DNA of 64,000 nucleotides from the NCBI GenBank assembly GCA_002238965.1, contig MPNJ01000005.1:186001-250000 (forward strand). The letters run 5' to 3'. Position 1 is the first letter of the stretch. Each line of letters starts with the position of its first letter. This stretch comes from Nitrospinae bacterium bin107. GTDB taxonomy: Bacteria > UBA8248. The notes beneath the pieces were generated by a model. The model was not told the origin of the DNA. It saw nothing but the letters and a program-made list of their open reading frames with translations, and ran no database searches. Shown piece by piece: positions 18,301-27,627 of this stretch. The position numbers and the translations under genes are program-made.

Positions 18301-19458
18301 CTACAACCCCAGGGCCTTGGCGATGATGTTTCTCTGCACCTCGCTCGTGCCCGCGCCGATAGTGGCCAGACGCGCGTCGCGGTAGTGACGCTCCATGGCG
18401 TATTCTCCGCTGTAGCCGTACCCGCCCATCACCTGAACGCCCAGGTCGGCCACCCGCTTATAGGCCTCTCCAGCGTAGAGCTTGAGTGTCGCCGCCTCGA
18501 TGCGCCCCGCTTTTCCCTGCGAGACCAGCCAGGCGAACCGGTAAACCTGGAGCCGCGCCGTGTCGACGAGCATGTGCATCTCAGTGAGCATGTGGCTGAC
18601 GGCCTGGAACTTGCCGATGGGGCGGCCGAACTGTTTCCTCTCTTTTGCGTGACTCAGAGCCAGCTCAAGAGCGGCCGCCGCCGCGCCCGTTCGCGCTGCG
18701 GAGAGGCACAGACGCTCGGTGGTAATGTACGCCATCAGGCCTTGCCAGCCATCCCCCACCTCCCCCAGAACGTCGTCTATGCCCGCCTCCACGGCGTCAT
18801 AATGCGCCACGCAGGTGCCCATCGCCCGGTGGCCGAGCAAATCGAGCTTCGACCAGGTGACGCCCTCGGCGTCGGCGGGGATGATGAAATTCGTGATGCC
18901 CTCGTGCTTGGCGCCCGAGTTGTCCGTTCGCGCGGCGACGAGGATATGCGTGGCCGTCGGCATGCCGGAAGTGAAGTTTTTCGTGCCCGTGAGCCGGAAG
19001 CGGTCTTCTTCCCGGTCTGCACGGGCGATGATGGCCGCGGCGTCCGAGCCGGCGTCGGGTTCGGTGAGACTGAACGCGAAATACTTCTCTCCCTGGATGG
19101 TGGCGGGGATGAAGTCATTTTTCTGGGCATCTGTTCCACTGACGAGTAGGGCGTCCACACCGTAGCAGACGTTTCTGAAGATCATGGTGGCGAGGTCCAG
19201 ATAATGCATCCCAGCAGTTTCCAGGACGAGGGCCAGATCGAGCGCGTCGCCTCCCATGCCGCCGTATTCCTCTGGTGTGGATACGCCTATCCAGCCATCA
19301 TCGGCCAAGGCCTTGTATGCCTCGACGGGAGCGTCGCCCTTCTTGTCACAATCCATTGCGTATTCAGGGGGACAGACCCGCTCCAGAAGCTCATGCAGCG
19401 TGCGGCGCATGAGTTCCTGGCGCTCGTTAAAAGCAAAATCCAAGTTGGTGAACCTCAA
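18301..19458 (-). CDS. acyl-CoA dehydrogenase
   Basis: A 385-residue FAD enzyme for alpha,beta-desaturation of an acyl-CoA. Signature 1 appears as AFSLTEPDAGSDAAAI near residue 130. The C-terminal signature is GGYGYSGEYAMERHYRDARLATIGAGTSEVQRNIIA, a full match to classic acyl-CoA dehydrogenases. The candidate catalytic Glu lies in the YSGEYAMER region. It is upstream of the hydratase pair, so desaturation followed by hydration of the same substrate is a natural reading. It differs clearly from the acyl-CoA dehydrogenase-fold protein at 10578. Confidence 0.92.
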   Translation of the reverse strand: MRFTNLDFAFNERQELMRRTLHELLERVCPPEYAMDCDKKGDAPVEAYKALADDGWIGVSTPEEYGGMGGDALDLALVLETAGMHYLDLATMIFRNVCYGVDALLVSGTDAQKNDFIPATIQGEKYFAFSLTEPDAGSDAAAIIARADREEDRFRLTGTKNFTSGMPTATHILVAARTDNSGAKHEGITNFIIPADAEGVTWSKLDLLGHRAMGTCVAHYDAVEAGIDDVLGEVGDGWQGLMAYITTERLCLSAARTGAAAAALELALSHAKERKQFGRPIGKFQAVSHMLTEMHMLVDTARLQVYRFAWLVSQGKAGRIEAATLKLYAGEAYKRVADLGVQVMGGYGYSGEYAMERHYRDARLATIGAGTSEVQRNIIAKALGL

Positions 19459-19549
19459 AGATGTAAGTGATTTCCCAGCTTCGGGAGGCGATTGAACACC
19501 GCCTTGCGCAAAAAATCAAGCCGAATACAGGATCGGCACGATATAATCC

Positions 19550-20518
19550 TCACTCCAGGACTTCGGGGTTGTGGATGTTTATCGGCTCCCCGTCGGCGTA
19601 AGCGTTGATTTGATCGAAGGCGATACCGAAATATCTCTCAAACGTGCCTCTCGTGACGTAGCCCAGATGCGGCGTGCAAACCGCGTTCTCCATGCTGATG
19701 AGCGGGTGTTCGGCTCCCCGGACGGGCTCTTGCTCATACACGTCCACGGCGGCGAAACCGGGCCTTCCCGCCTTGAGCGCGGCTTCGAGGGCGCCTTCTT
19801 CTATCAGCCCTGCGCGGCTGGTGTTCACCAATAGGGCGCTCGGCTTCATGAGGCTCAAATCTTTCGCCGTCACGATGCCTCTCGTCTGGGGGATCAGGCG
19901 GATATGGAGGCTCAAGATGTCGGCCTCCGCGAAGAGCGCCTCCTTGCTTTGGGCCATCGGAACGCCGCCCGCCCGGGCGCGCTCGGCGGAACCCTCTCTT
20001 CCGTAGGTGATGACGTCCATGCCGAACGCTTTTCCCACTGCAGCTACCTGACTGCCGATGTTGCCATAGGAATACACGCCGAGCGTTTTGCCGAACAAGT
20101 CCTCACCCAGCGTTGTTTGCCAGCCGCCATTCTCCAGGTTTTTGATTTCCTGAGGGATGGAGCGCATGGCGCAGTGGATGAGGCCCCAGGTGAGTTCACA
20201 CGTGGAGTGCGTGCCGGTCCCCCCTGCGGCCACGGCCACTTTGTGGCGGGTGCAGGCTTCCAGGTCGACGTGTCCGCCGAAGCCTGCTCCCGTCTGGCTC
20301 ACGATTTTGAGATTGGGGAGTTTGGCGAGCAATTCATCCGTAATGTGGGTGCGCTCCCTGATCAGGACGATGGCTTCTGCGTCCCGGAACCGCTCAGCAA
20401 GGGCGTCGATGTCATCAAGCGTATCGTTGTAGACGGCGACTTCGTGCCCTGCCATCTTGGAGAAACATTCCAGGTGGCGGATGCAGTCTTGGTAATCATC
20501 TGAAATCACGACTTTCAT
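19550..20518 (-). CDS. D-isomer-specific 2-hydroxyacid dehydrogenase family protein
   Basis: A 322-residue NAD-dependent dehydrogenase. The nucleotide-binding turn is TLGVYSYGNIGSQVAAVGKAFG (a variant with SYGNIG in place of GxGxxG), the catalytic Arg lies in LLVNTSRAGLIEEGAL, and the catalytic His in CTPHLGYVT. It is the first gene of the minus-strand catabolic cluster and is divergent from selD. Substrate is unknown; phosphoglycerate- or glyoxylate-type activities are both possible. Confidence 0.88.
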   Translation of the reverse strand: MKVVISDDYQDCIRHLECFSKMAGHEVAVYNDTLDDIDALAERFRDAEAIVLIRERTHITDELLAKLPNLKIVSQTGAGFGGHVDLEACTRHKVAVAAGGTGTHSTCELTWGLIHCAMRSIPQEIKNLENGGWQTTLGEDLFGKTLGVYSYGNIGSQVAAVGKAFGMDVITYGREGSAERARAGGVPMAQSKEALFAEADILSLHIRLIPQTRGIVTAKDLSLMKPSALLVNTSRAGLIEEGALEAALKAGRPGFAAVDVYEQEPVRGAEHPLISMENAVCTPHLGYVTRGTFERYFGIAFDQINAYADGEPINIHNPEVLE

Positions 20519-20650
20519 TCGGTTATCCTTTCGGAGTTGTTCATCAAGAGCAAGGGTAAAAGATGCGTTTTTTGTCTATTCTCAGCAGATGTATTATTAT
20601 CCCCCCGGACGGGAATTTTCCCAAGCCGCGTCGGGATATCAGGAGAGAGA

Positions 20651-21748
20651 ATGGCGACTGCATCGGAGAGAAAAGTACAACTTACCCGGATGGTCAAGGC
20701 GGGCGGGTGAGGTTCGAAGCTAGGTCCGGAGGACCTGCGAGAGGCTTTGAGCCAGTTTGAGCCGTTTTCGGACCCCAACCTGCTCTACGGAACGAACGCC
20801 GGGGACGATACGGGCGTGTATCGACTCAGAGAGGATCTGGCCATCGTCCAGACGGTGGATTTTTTCACGCCCATCGTGGACGATCCTTACGACTATGGCC
20901 AGATAGCCGCTGCCAACGCGCTGAGCGATTGCTTCACCATGGGCGCGCAGCCGATTACCGGGCTGAATCTGGTGGGGTTTCCCTGCCATATCGGTCTGGA
21001 CGTGCTGGGGAGAATCCTGGCAGGCGGTGCGGACAAGATGCGCGAGGCGGGCGGCGTCATCGTGGGTGGCCACAGCGTGGATGACGTGGAGCCCAAATAC
21101 GGCATCGCCGTCACAGGAACGGTCGACCCCAGAGAGATGGTGACGAACCAGGGGGCGAAACCCGGCAATAAGCTTGTTTTGACGAAGAAAATCGGTACCG
21201 GCGTGGTGACGAACGTGATGAAACAGGTGAACCCGGTGGTTCGGGCCGCGCGCGGTATTTTCGGAAAAAACGGAAAACTCCTCGACGGCGTGTTCGAAGA
21301 GGCGGTGGATTCGATGAAGTCGCTGAACAGGAAGGCGAGCGAGTGCATGATGCGCGTGGGCGTGAACGCCTGTACGGACGTGACCGGCTTCGGCCTCATG
21401 GGCCATCTGCACAATGTGATGGAGGCCAGCGGCGCGCGGGCGCGCGTCGTTTTCTCCGATGTGCCCCGGTTCGAGGATTTGCTTCCACACGCTATCGCGG
21501 GTACTGCAGGAGGGGGCGACCGCAACCGCTTGTGGACAAAGCCGTTCGTCGCAGTGAAACCGGGCGTCGATGAGGAGATGCTCGCCTTGCTCAATGATGC
21601 GCAGACCTCCGGCGGACTCATCATCGCGGTGGATGCGGACAAGGCGGGCGCCTTGTTGGACGAACTGCACGGAGCGGGTGTGGCTCCCGCCGCCGTTTTC
21701 GGCGAGGTGGTGGAAGGCCCGCCCGGGAGCGTGGAAGTAGAGCTGTAA
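20651..21748 (+). CDS. selD: selenide, water dikinase SelD containing selenocysteine (in-frame UGA at codon 20)
   Basis: Makes selenophosphate from selenide and ATP, the selenium donor for selenocysteine tRNA. Reading from the ATG at 20651, which has AGGAGAG just upstream, gives MVKAGG, then TGA at 20708-20710, then GSKLGPEDL, all in frame with the remaining 333 codons. In relatives this position is the active-site Cys or Sec three residues before the catalytic Lys, here Lys23. Full length is 365 residues, near the usual 345-350. GDDTGVYRL, TDFFTP-like VDFFTPIVDD, GGHSVDD and CTDVTGFGLMGHL are typical. A conventional gene call would start at the TTG at 20747 and lose the active site. The msrA gene follows 29 bases later. 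Confidence 0.93.
20711..20736 (+). promoter_or_regulatory. bacterial SECIS-like hairpin in selD
   Basis: Directly after the UGA, AGGTCC (20722-20727) pairs with GGACCT (20731-20736) around loop GGA. The loop starts 18 bases after the UGA and opens with GG, as known bacterial SECIS elements bound by SelB do. It is short, so the lower stem is uncertain. Confidence 0.65.
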
Positions 21749-21777
21749 TTCTTGTCTTTCAGTGAGGAGCGTTGTTT

Positions 21778-22242
21778 ATGGAAAAGGCCATGTTCGGAGC
21801 AGGTTGTTTCTGGGGAGTGGAGGCGGCGTTCCGCAAGGTGGAAGGCGTGGGATACACCGCTGTTGGGTATTCGGGCGGCGCGAAAGACGAGCCCACCTAC
21901 CGGGAAGTATGTACGGGCCGCACGGGACATGCGGAGGTCGTATATCTGGAGTTTGAACCCGAAAAGGTTTCCTATCAGGAGCTTTTGGATCTGTTCTGGC
22001 GGATTCATGACCCATGCACGCTGAACCGCCAGGGACCGGATGTGGGCACCCAGTACCGCTCGGCGGTTTATTTCTTCTCGCCCGAGCAGGAGGCCGCTGC
22101 GCAGTCTTCGAAGCAGGGGCAGGAGGAATCGGGGCGTCATTGGGGCCCGATTGTGACCGAGATTACACCGGCGTCGCGGTTCTGGATGGGCGAGGACTAC
22201 CACCAGCAGTATGCCGAGAAACACGGGATCATCTGCCACTAG
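21778..22242 (+). CDS. msrA: peptide-methionine (S)-S-oxide reductase MsrA
   Basis: A 154-residue repair enzyme reducing methionine-S-sulfoxide. The active site is [12 protein letters not shown] with a normal Cys codon, followed by GYSGG, TGHAEVV and the [23 protein letters not shown] block. GGAG lies about 10 bases upstream of the ATG; a TTG six bases earlier is possible. It is 29 bases behind selD and ahead of a strong terminator, so the two are probably co-transcribed. Some organisms have selenocysteine MsrA, but this one does not. Confidence 0.93.
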   Translation: MEKAMFGAGCFWGVEAAFRKVEGVGYTAVGYSGGAKDEPTYREVCTGRTGHAEVVYLEFEPEKVSYQELLDLFWRIHDPCTLNRQGPDVGTQYRSAVYFFSPEQEAAAQSSKQGQEESGRHWGPIVTEITPASRFWMGEDYHQQYAEKHGIICH

Positions 22243-22255
22243 CGCATTCAAGCGA

Positions 22256-22302
22256 AAAAGGCCCCCGGCGGGTTGTGAAACTACCGGGGGCCTTTTCTTT
22301 TT
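22256..22302. terminator. bidirectional terminator between msrA and the convergent LLM gene
   Basis: AAAAGGCCCCCGG (22256-22268) pairs with CCGGGGGCCTTTT (22284-22296), followed by CTTTTT on plus; on minus the same stem is followed by a T run from the A tract at 22255-22259. It serves both converging genes. Confidence 0.9.
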
Positions 22303-22306
22303 GCTC

Positions 22307-23146
22307 TTAGCCGTATTGCGCCACTACGCCGGCCAACTCGTCGAGTATTGGCAAGACGACGTCGGCCTTCGCCGATGGCAGGATGAAAATGCTCCTCCCC
22401 ACTCCATTGCTCTCAAGAGCGCGAAGCTTGTCTACGTCTGGAGGCGCAAAGAAAATGCTGACGGGAATGGGCGCACGCCCCGCCTTGGCCGCCATATCCT
22501 GAAGTTCCCGGATTCGCGGCGAGAGGTCCATGTCTCCCCGGGGCAGCGGCATCCATTCATCCCCGTAGCGAATCACGCGCTCGAGCGTTCTCGCGCCGTT
22601 GCCGCCCACGAAAATCGGCGGGTGCGGCTTCTGTATCGGCTTGGGCCAGGACCAGATGCGCTCGAAATCCACGAAATCCCCGTGATAGCTCGCTTCATCC
22701 TCCGTCCAGATGGCTTTCATGGCCTCGATGCGCTCGCGCAGGATGATCCAGCGCTTCTCATAGTTCGTTCCGTGGTTTTCCATCTCCTCGCGGTTCCAGC
22801 CGCCGCCGATTCCGAATAGCACGCGGCCGTTCGAGATGTGATCGAGCGAGGCCACCTCGTTGGCAAGGACGATAGGGTCGCGCTCGATGACGAGGCAGAT
22901 GCCCGTGCCCAGCATGATTTTTTCCGTCGCCGCCGCCGCTGCTCCGAGGCCCACGAATAGATCGAGTGAGTGCGAGTATTCAAGCGGGAGTTCCGCGCCG
23001 CCGGGCCAGGGGGTTTTTCTGCTCGCCGGAATGTGGGTGTGCTCCGGGAAGAAAATGGACTCGAAGCCCCGGTCTTCCGCCTCCTTGGCGACTTCGTGCG
23101 GGGCGATGGAATAATCGGTCGGGAAAATCGCGACGCCGAATTTCAT
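22307..23146 (-). CDS. LLM-class oxidoreductase, probably F420-dependent
   Basis: A 279-residue luciferase-like oxidoreductase. It begins MKFGVAIFPTDYSIAPHEVAKEAEDRGFES, with FFPEHTHIPASRKTPWPGG and GGGWNREEMENHGTNYEKRW, a pattern common in F420-dependent members with this length. The substrate is unknown. It is separate in sequence from the SsuD-like pair. It shares a terminator with selD-msrA and lies 45 bases downstream of the amidohydrolase gene on the same strand. Confidence 0.85.
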   Translation of the reverse strand: MKFGVAIFPTDYSIAPHEVAKEAEDRGFESIFFPEHTHIPASRKTPWPGGAELPLEYSHSLDLFVGLGAAAAATEKIMLGTGICLVIERDPIVLANEVASLDHISNGRVLFGIGGGWNREEMENHGTNYEKRWIILRERIEAMKAIWTEDEASYHGDFVDFERIWSWPKPIQKPHPPIFVGGNGARTLERVIRYGDEWMPLPRGDMDLSPRIRELQDMAAKAGRAPIPVSIFFAPPDVDKLRALESNGVGRSIFILPSAKADVVLPILDELAGVVAQYG

Positions 23147-23191
23147 AGTCTGCTCCTCTGGTTCGTGCTGTGCGTGTTTCGTGGATAATTT

Positions 23192-24514
23192 CTACCTCAT
23201 GCCCAGGGGGTTGGGTTTTTGTCCCTCGGGGATGAGGGGGTCGTAGGTAAACCCTCTGGTCTTTTCTTCGAACTCCTCTCGAACCTGCTTCAGCACGTTC
23301 TCATTGCTGATGAGTTCGAGCACGGTGCACGCCATGGTCTTGGCGGATGTCATCATGCCCTTTTCTCCGATTTCCATACCGTATTGCTGGGTGGCGAGCC
23401 ATGAATGCCCCGGCGTTCCGGGCGCGTGGCAGGTCGTCATCAGGTTGCCCAGGGGCGTGAGCCAGCTCACGTTGCCGCGCTCGTTGCTCGGGCGGATGTC
23501 AGCCGGGTCGAGGGGGGAGACTTCTTCCGACAGTGGTGTCTCGTAGCCCAGTTTCCGGGCGAATTCCTTCGCATCGTCGGTATATGTATGCGCGCCCACG
23601 AATTCGAGGTTTCGCTGCACACAATTGGCGAGAGCGTTGTTGGGGAGATTCTCGTACACGGCGGTGAGGAGGGTTTCCTTCATCGTGGTGCCGGACGCCA
23701 GCGCGCCCGCTTTCGCGCAGTTTCTTACGCGCTCGCTCAGCTCGTTCACCATCGCCCGTTTGGGCGCGCGCACGTAGTACCACACGCGCGAATAGGAGGG
23801 CACGACGTTGGGGGCCACCCCGCCGTCGGTGATCACGTAGTGAATCTTGACCGGCTCGATGACGTGCTCGCGCATCATGTTGACGCCGTAGTTCATGATT
23901 TCCACGCCGTCGAGCGCGCTCCTGCCGTTCCAGGGGTCGCGGGCCGAGTGGGCGGTCTCGCCGTAAAACTCGAAGACGATGGAATCCATGGCGTTCGTGC
24001 TGCCGCCCCGGGTGAAGCTCTTGTCCCCGGGGTGCCAGGTGACGGCGGCGTCGAGGCCGTCGAACGCGCCGTCGCGCGCCATGTACACCTTGCCCTCCAG
24101 GGTTTCCTCCGCCGGACAGCCGTAGCAGACGACCTGGCCTTTTGTTCCCGATTCGCGCAGCGCGCGCGCCGCCGCAATCGCCGCGTAGGAACTCGCCGTG
24201 CCGAAGAGGTTGTGCCCGCAGCCGTGGCCCTGTTTCTCGTGGGAATCCCCGCAGTGGGGGAGCGCGTCGTATTCGCCCAGAATGCCCACGGCGGGGCCGC
24301 CCTCGCCCCACTTGGCGATGAAGGCCGTGGGCAGGTCGCCCACGCCGCGCTGCACCTCGAACCCGTTCTGCTCGAGCACGTCCTCGAGCAGTTCGGCGGA
24401 CTTGAATTCCTCTAAGGCGATTTCCGCGAAGTTCCAGATTTCACGGGCGATTTCACGCGCTTCGCCCGTCTGGGCGTCGAGATAATCGACGGCTTTTTGT
24501 CTGAGGTCGTCCAT
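23192..24514 (-). CDS. M20-family amidohydrolase, AbgB-like
   Basis: A 440-residue metal-dependent amidohydrolase similar to AbgB (p-aminobenzoyl-glutamate hydrolase subunit B). Metal-site signatures are VGILGEYDALPHCGDSHEK and HGCGHNLFGTAS; the dimerisation lid region has NAMDSIVFEFYGETAHSARDPWNGRSALDGVE, and PGTPGHSW lies near the C-terminus. GGAGGA is 4 bases before the ATG at 24514; an upstream ATG at 24598 adds 28 residues with no family match. It may instead hydrolyse another N-acyl amino acid or amidated peptide. Confidence 0.88.
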   Translation of the reverse strand: MDDLRQKAVDYLDAQTGEAREIAREIWNFAEIALEEFKSAELLEDVLEQNGFEVQRGVGDLPTAFIAKWGEGGPAVGILGEYDALPHCGDSHEKQGHGCGHNLFGTASSYAAIAAARALRESGTKGQVVCYGCPAEETLEGKVYMARDGAFDGLDAAVTWHPGDKSFTRGGSTNAMDSIVFEFYGETAHSARDPWNGRSALDGVEIMNYGVNMMREHVIEPVKIHYVITDGGVAPNVVPSYSRVWYYVRAPKRAMVNELSERVRNCAKAGALASGTTMKETLLTAVYENLPNNALANCVQRNLEFVGAHTYTDDAKEFARKLGYETPLSEEVSPLDPADIRPSNERGNVSWLTPLGNLMTTCHAPGTPGHSWLATQQYGMEIGEKGMMTSAKTMACTVLELISNENVLKQVREEFEEKTRGFTYDPLIPEGQKPNPLGMR

Positions 24515-24642
24515 GTCTTCCTCCACATGGTGATGCGGATACTGTTGATTGGATGGGGCGATTATAGCCGAGGCGGGGCGTTTCGTATACGGGGGCATGG
24601 GGGCCGCGCGGCCATGTATGCCGCGGGCGCAGATGCGGGCAG

Positions 24643-24659
24643 TTGCGGGGAAATGCGGG
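24643..24659 (+). repeat. 17-base direct repeat, left copy
   Basis: TTGCGGGGAAATGCGGG at 24643-24659 recurs exactly at 25085-25101. The two copies bracket about 425 bases of lower-GC sequence at the edge of the accessory island, as a target or attachment duplication might. Confidence 0.7.
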
Positions 24660-25084
24660 GGAGCCAGAAAACTTTTATTATCGCTATATTTGAGTGAACA
24701 TCACTCAGTTTTTATTGATAACCTATATGATTACAACCGATTACGAGGAAAGCGCCTTTCAGGAATTTATCGAAAAACCCCGTGAATTTATCGATATTTA
24801 CGGGAAATAGGATTATTTTCAATTTCCTCGCTACGCCCGAAGCCATGAATACCCCTTCCCTGCTCTCGGTGATCAAACCCGAGAGAGAATCGAGACCGAA
24901 CCAGGCCAATGCGGTAGAAACCGCCGTCATCACTCTCTCCCCATCGCCTGAATCCATGAGAAAGCCTCCGCGACTTTTGTCAAATCCGACTGAGGAAGAA
25001 GGCATTGACCGAATCATGCGGGAAAACCGTTTTCCCGCGCCTGGCGCACGATATCGCAGTGCGGGATATCAGGGGGAAGAGGAA

Positions 25085-25101
25085 TTGCGGGGAAATGCGG
25101 G
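25085..25101 (+). repeat. 17-base direct repeat, right copy
   Basis: Exact second copy of TTGCGGGGAAATGCGGG found at 24643-24659. Confidence 0.7.
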
Positions 25102-25245
25102 TCAAAGCCGTTGGGATGAGGGGTGTGACTTTGTAGCCCCACAACTCGCGAGCCGTCCCTACTATCGCTCCATCATCACTGCTTCTTCAAAAAGAATTAG
25201 AAGAGTATTTGTGCCCATGCTTACGGCCATTCTCGGAGTAGCAGT

Positions 25246-26346
25246 CTAGTTCACGGCCCTGATTTTATGTGAAACTACATTTGGCGCATCCGAAAACGAG
25301 ATCATCATCCCGCCTTGAAACTTCACCCAATCTGGGCGAGGGGATTCCGCCTGTTCCGGTGAACATGCGACTCCAAACGTGAGCTTGTAGATGTCCCCGC
25401 TCGGCCGCTCGATCGAGTTCTCGTCCAACAGTTTCTCATACAAGTACAACGCGCACTCGATCACAATCAGATGTGCGTAACGGATTCCGCACACAGATAC
25501 GGCGTTCAGGATGTGGGGAGCCGGGTTCTTCGCGGCCTTGGAGGGTTTTTCGCCTTCGACGGTGGCCAGACGGCCGACATTGATCGAATGAGCGCCCTCG
25601 AAGTTCACCACGGTCCGAATCATTTCCTTGAGGGAGATGCCCTTCCCATCAAACAGCACGACTTGTTGCCCTAACCATTCGTCGCAACTCAAGCCGGAGC
25701 CAGCGCTTGTCTGAAACAACTGTTCGGAACTCACCAGCCAGGGGTTCTCCTCTGATGGTATCCCCATCCAGTCCACTGCTCCGGGCAGCGGCCACTCGAT
25801 GGCCAGATTCACTCTTTGTGGCCCCGCACGAAAACGATGGGTCGCCTGAGGTTCCCGCGTTTGATCGTCCAGCCTCGTCAGTTCCATGCGAGCGTCAACG
25901 ATACCCAAGCCAACCTCAATGTTTCTCCGCTTGTTCCGGGGAATTTTGCGCAACGGAGCAAATTGCGATCCGATCGATCCCAAAACATGATCGTCGAGTA
26001 AGCGGGTCTCACGTCTGTCTTGGTCTCCCAAAATGGTCTTCCGGAGGAACACTGAACAAGTCCGCGCGAATGCACCCATTGCTTGTGTCAGCAGGTTTCC
26101 GTCACATTCAATCTGATATTCCGAGGGGTGTTCGACGGCGCCATGCCCAATGTGGACGCCGGAAAGTTGACTTCTTAATCCGTCGATCGAGAGTTGCAAG
26201 TCAACCATTGCGTCCGTGATTCGTGCCATCTTGTCTTTCATTATGCCGCCAATCACACTCCCCTTCACAGGTAGGAATTCCACTCCTTGTTCGTCGGAGT
26301 CATGCCCTTGTTCACCTTTCATTTTCATTCCTCTGCCAACCGGCAC
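25246..26346 (-). CDS. hypothetical protein (366 residues) next to a restriction-modification pair
   Basis: I do not recognise a family. The protein is soluble, without signal peptide or clear membrane helix. Its middle has alternating short hydrophobic strands (IEVGLGIVDARMELTRLDD, RVNLAIEWPLPGAVDW) and its C-terminal third has SVCGIRYAHLIVIECALYLYEKLL and FQGGMMISFSD. Several starts are possible (25246 stop; ATG at 26346, 26328, 26241 or 26229). It lies 195 bases downstream of the SacI-like nuclease on the same strand, so it may belong to the same defence cassette. A gap rather than an overlap makes that uncertain. Confidence 0.5.
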   Translation of the reverse strand: MPVGRGMKMKGEQGHDSDEQGVEFLPVKGSVIGGIMKDKMARITDAMVDLQLSIDGLRSQLSGVHIGHGAVEHPSEYQIECDGNLLTQAMGAFARTCSVFLRKTILGDQDRRETRLLDDHVLGSIGSQFAPLRKIPRNKRRNIEVGLGIVDARMELTRLDDQTREPQATHRFRAGPQRVNLAIEWPLPGAVDWMGIPSEENPWLVSSEQLFQTSAGSGLSCDEWLGQQVVLFDGKGISLKEMIRTVVNFEGAHSINVGRLATVEGEKPSKAAKNPAPHILNAVSVCGIRYAHLIVIECALYLYEKLLDENSIERPSGDIYKLTFGVACSPEQAESPRPDWVKFQGGMMISFSDAPNVVSHKIRAVN

Positions 26347-26541
26347 CTCGGGTCGAGGTCCGCTAACTACTTGACAAAATGCGTTCTGGCTCTCCCGCCC
26401 ACGGAGGAATCGAAACTCCTTAGTAGCGACGCTCGGCGTTCCCCGCCGTTTATTTTTCGTCTTGGTATCCTTGCCTCATTCCGTCATTGTTCGGATCGCC
26501 CAATCGAGTCTGCATTCGATGAGTTGAACACTAACCCCCCC

Positions 26542-27627
26542 CTACATCCCCTCAAGCAATTCCTTCCAGCGTTTTCTGTTGCTCGGCTGCGTGCCGTATT
26601 CGTCCAGTTGCCTGCCGACGTTTTCCAGAAAATCTATTCTGCCGGACTCGCCGGTGAGAGAAAGACCGACCCTGATGAGTTCATTGATCGAAAGACGATA
26701 CAGATTCGTGCCCGACGCCCATGTTCTGGCGAACAAATCGGCCATTTCCTCTTTGTCAGATGGATTCGCGCCGGGCGCATTGAACAACAACTCACGCAAG
26801 GAGGCCTTTCGCGCCTTCAACACCGCGCTTCTCACGTCAGCGAGCGTCACGTTCCTTTCCTTCACCTCTATCGCGAATCTCAATTTTCCGTCGCCGCCGA
26901 TGCACTCGATGTCTCCCGCCATACCCGTCGCTTGGTCGGCGGCGTTTATCGCGTGGCGTTTCACCTCCTGGTAAATTCCAAAATACCTGCCGAACGTCTC
27001 GAACAAGGCCGCCGCAACGGAAAGCCCCCGGTCGCCTCCGCTTCCTTCGGACAAGAATTCGCCGATGAGTTTTTCCGTCTGCTCCATGCTGATTCTCTCC
27101 GGCACGAAATACTCAAAATCGAGTTCAGCGAATTTTCTGTGAATACTTCTCAACGCCTGTAGCATGCAAAGGCGCGTGTATTCTTGCGAGTTTCTCCGCT
27201 CGACCTCATCCAGAATGCGATACAGTAAAACCCACTCTTCTATTCCTCTAACTTTTTCGGGATTTTCTTCCAAGCGCGGCTTGCGCAGCGGTTTGCCTAC
27301 ATACGGCTCGGCGCTCGTACCTAGGACGGACTGGTTTTCTGCGCACCATGGAACGATGACTTTCTCTGCAAAACTTCTGGGGTCCCATTGTGAATCGGAA
27401 TCGCCACGGCCTTTTTGAAGGCAGAGACAATCCAGTTTGGGGTCGGTGAGTTTTCCGAGCAACTGGGTCGGCAAGCAGTATCGAATCGCAACGAAGCGGC
27501 TGCCGACGAGCCTGGCGATGTCCGGGTTTATTTCCCCGCCTTCTTCTTGAGTTACTATCTCCCAAAGTTCATCCAGCAACTCTCGCGCTAAGTCAGCATC
27601 CGGGGAGGTTCTGTTCTCCGCCACCAT
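26542..27627 (-). CDS. SacI-family type II restriction endonuclease (probable)
   Basis: A 361-residue protein resembling the SacI family of type II enzymes. A PD-(D/E)xK-like core is visible near residue 240: GDIECIGGDGKLRFAIEVKERNVTLADVRSAV, with Asp, then Glu-x-Lys at EVK. The first half is helical with no other motif. It overlaps the upstream adenine methyltransferase gene by 35 bases, the classic arrangement of a restriction-modification pair. SacI cuts GAGCTC, but specificity is not assured by fold; GAGCTC sites do occur in this window (for example at 6564, 8387 and 39554). Confidence 0.65.
   Translation of the reverse strand: MVAENRTSPDADLARELLDELWEIVTQEEGGEINPDIARLVGSRFVAIRYCLPTQLLGKLTDPKLDCLCLQKGRGDSDSQWDPRSFAEKVIVPWCAENQSVLGTSAEPYVGKPLRKPRLEENPEKVRGIEEWVLLYRILDEVERRNSQEYTRLCMLQALRSIHRKFAELDFEYFVPERISMEQTEKLIGEFLSEGSGGDRGLSVAAALFETFGRYFGIYQEVKRHAINAADQATGMAGDIECIGGDGKLRFAIEVKERNVTLADVRSAVLKARKASLRELLFNAPGANPSDKEEMADLFARTWASGTNLYRLSINELIRVGLSLTGESGRIDFLENVGRQLDEYGTQPSNRKRWKELLEGM

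Larger units (their letters stand above)
24515..25245. other. 731-base AT-richer intergenic segment at the left edge of the accessory island
   Basis: I find no gene I can support here. A 27-codon frame (24727-24810, MITTDYEESAFQEFIEKPRE) could be a remnant. Open frames on both strands at 24712-25249 overlap each other and have no motifs. A 17-base direct repeat brackets the AT-richest part (see separate entry). Confidence 0.6.

Noticed and set aside
21802-21812. Selenocysteine in MsrA
   Set aside because: The catalytic codon is TGT (Cys) in GCFWG, not TGA.
22211-24415. Several long plus-strand frames over the LLM and M20 genes
   Set aside because: They run antisense to well-conserved genes and are typical high-GC shadows.
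24712-25249. Open frames on both strands (155 and 101 codons) in the island edge
   Set aside because: They overlap antisense, lack ribosome sites and motifs, and have low-complexity Ser/Pro/Glu-rich stretches typical of shadow frames.
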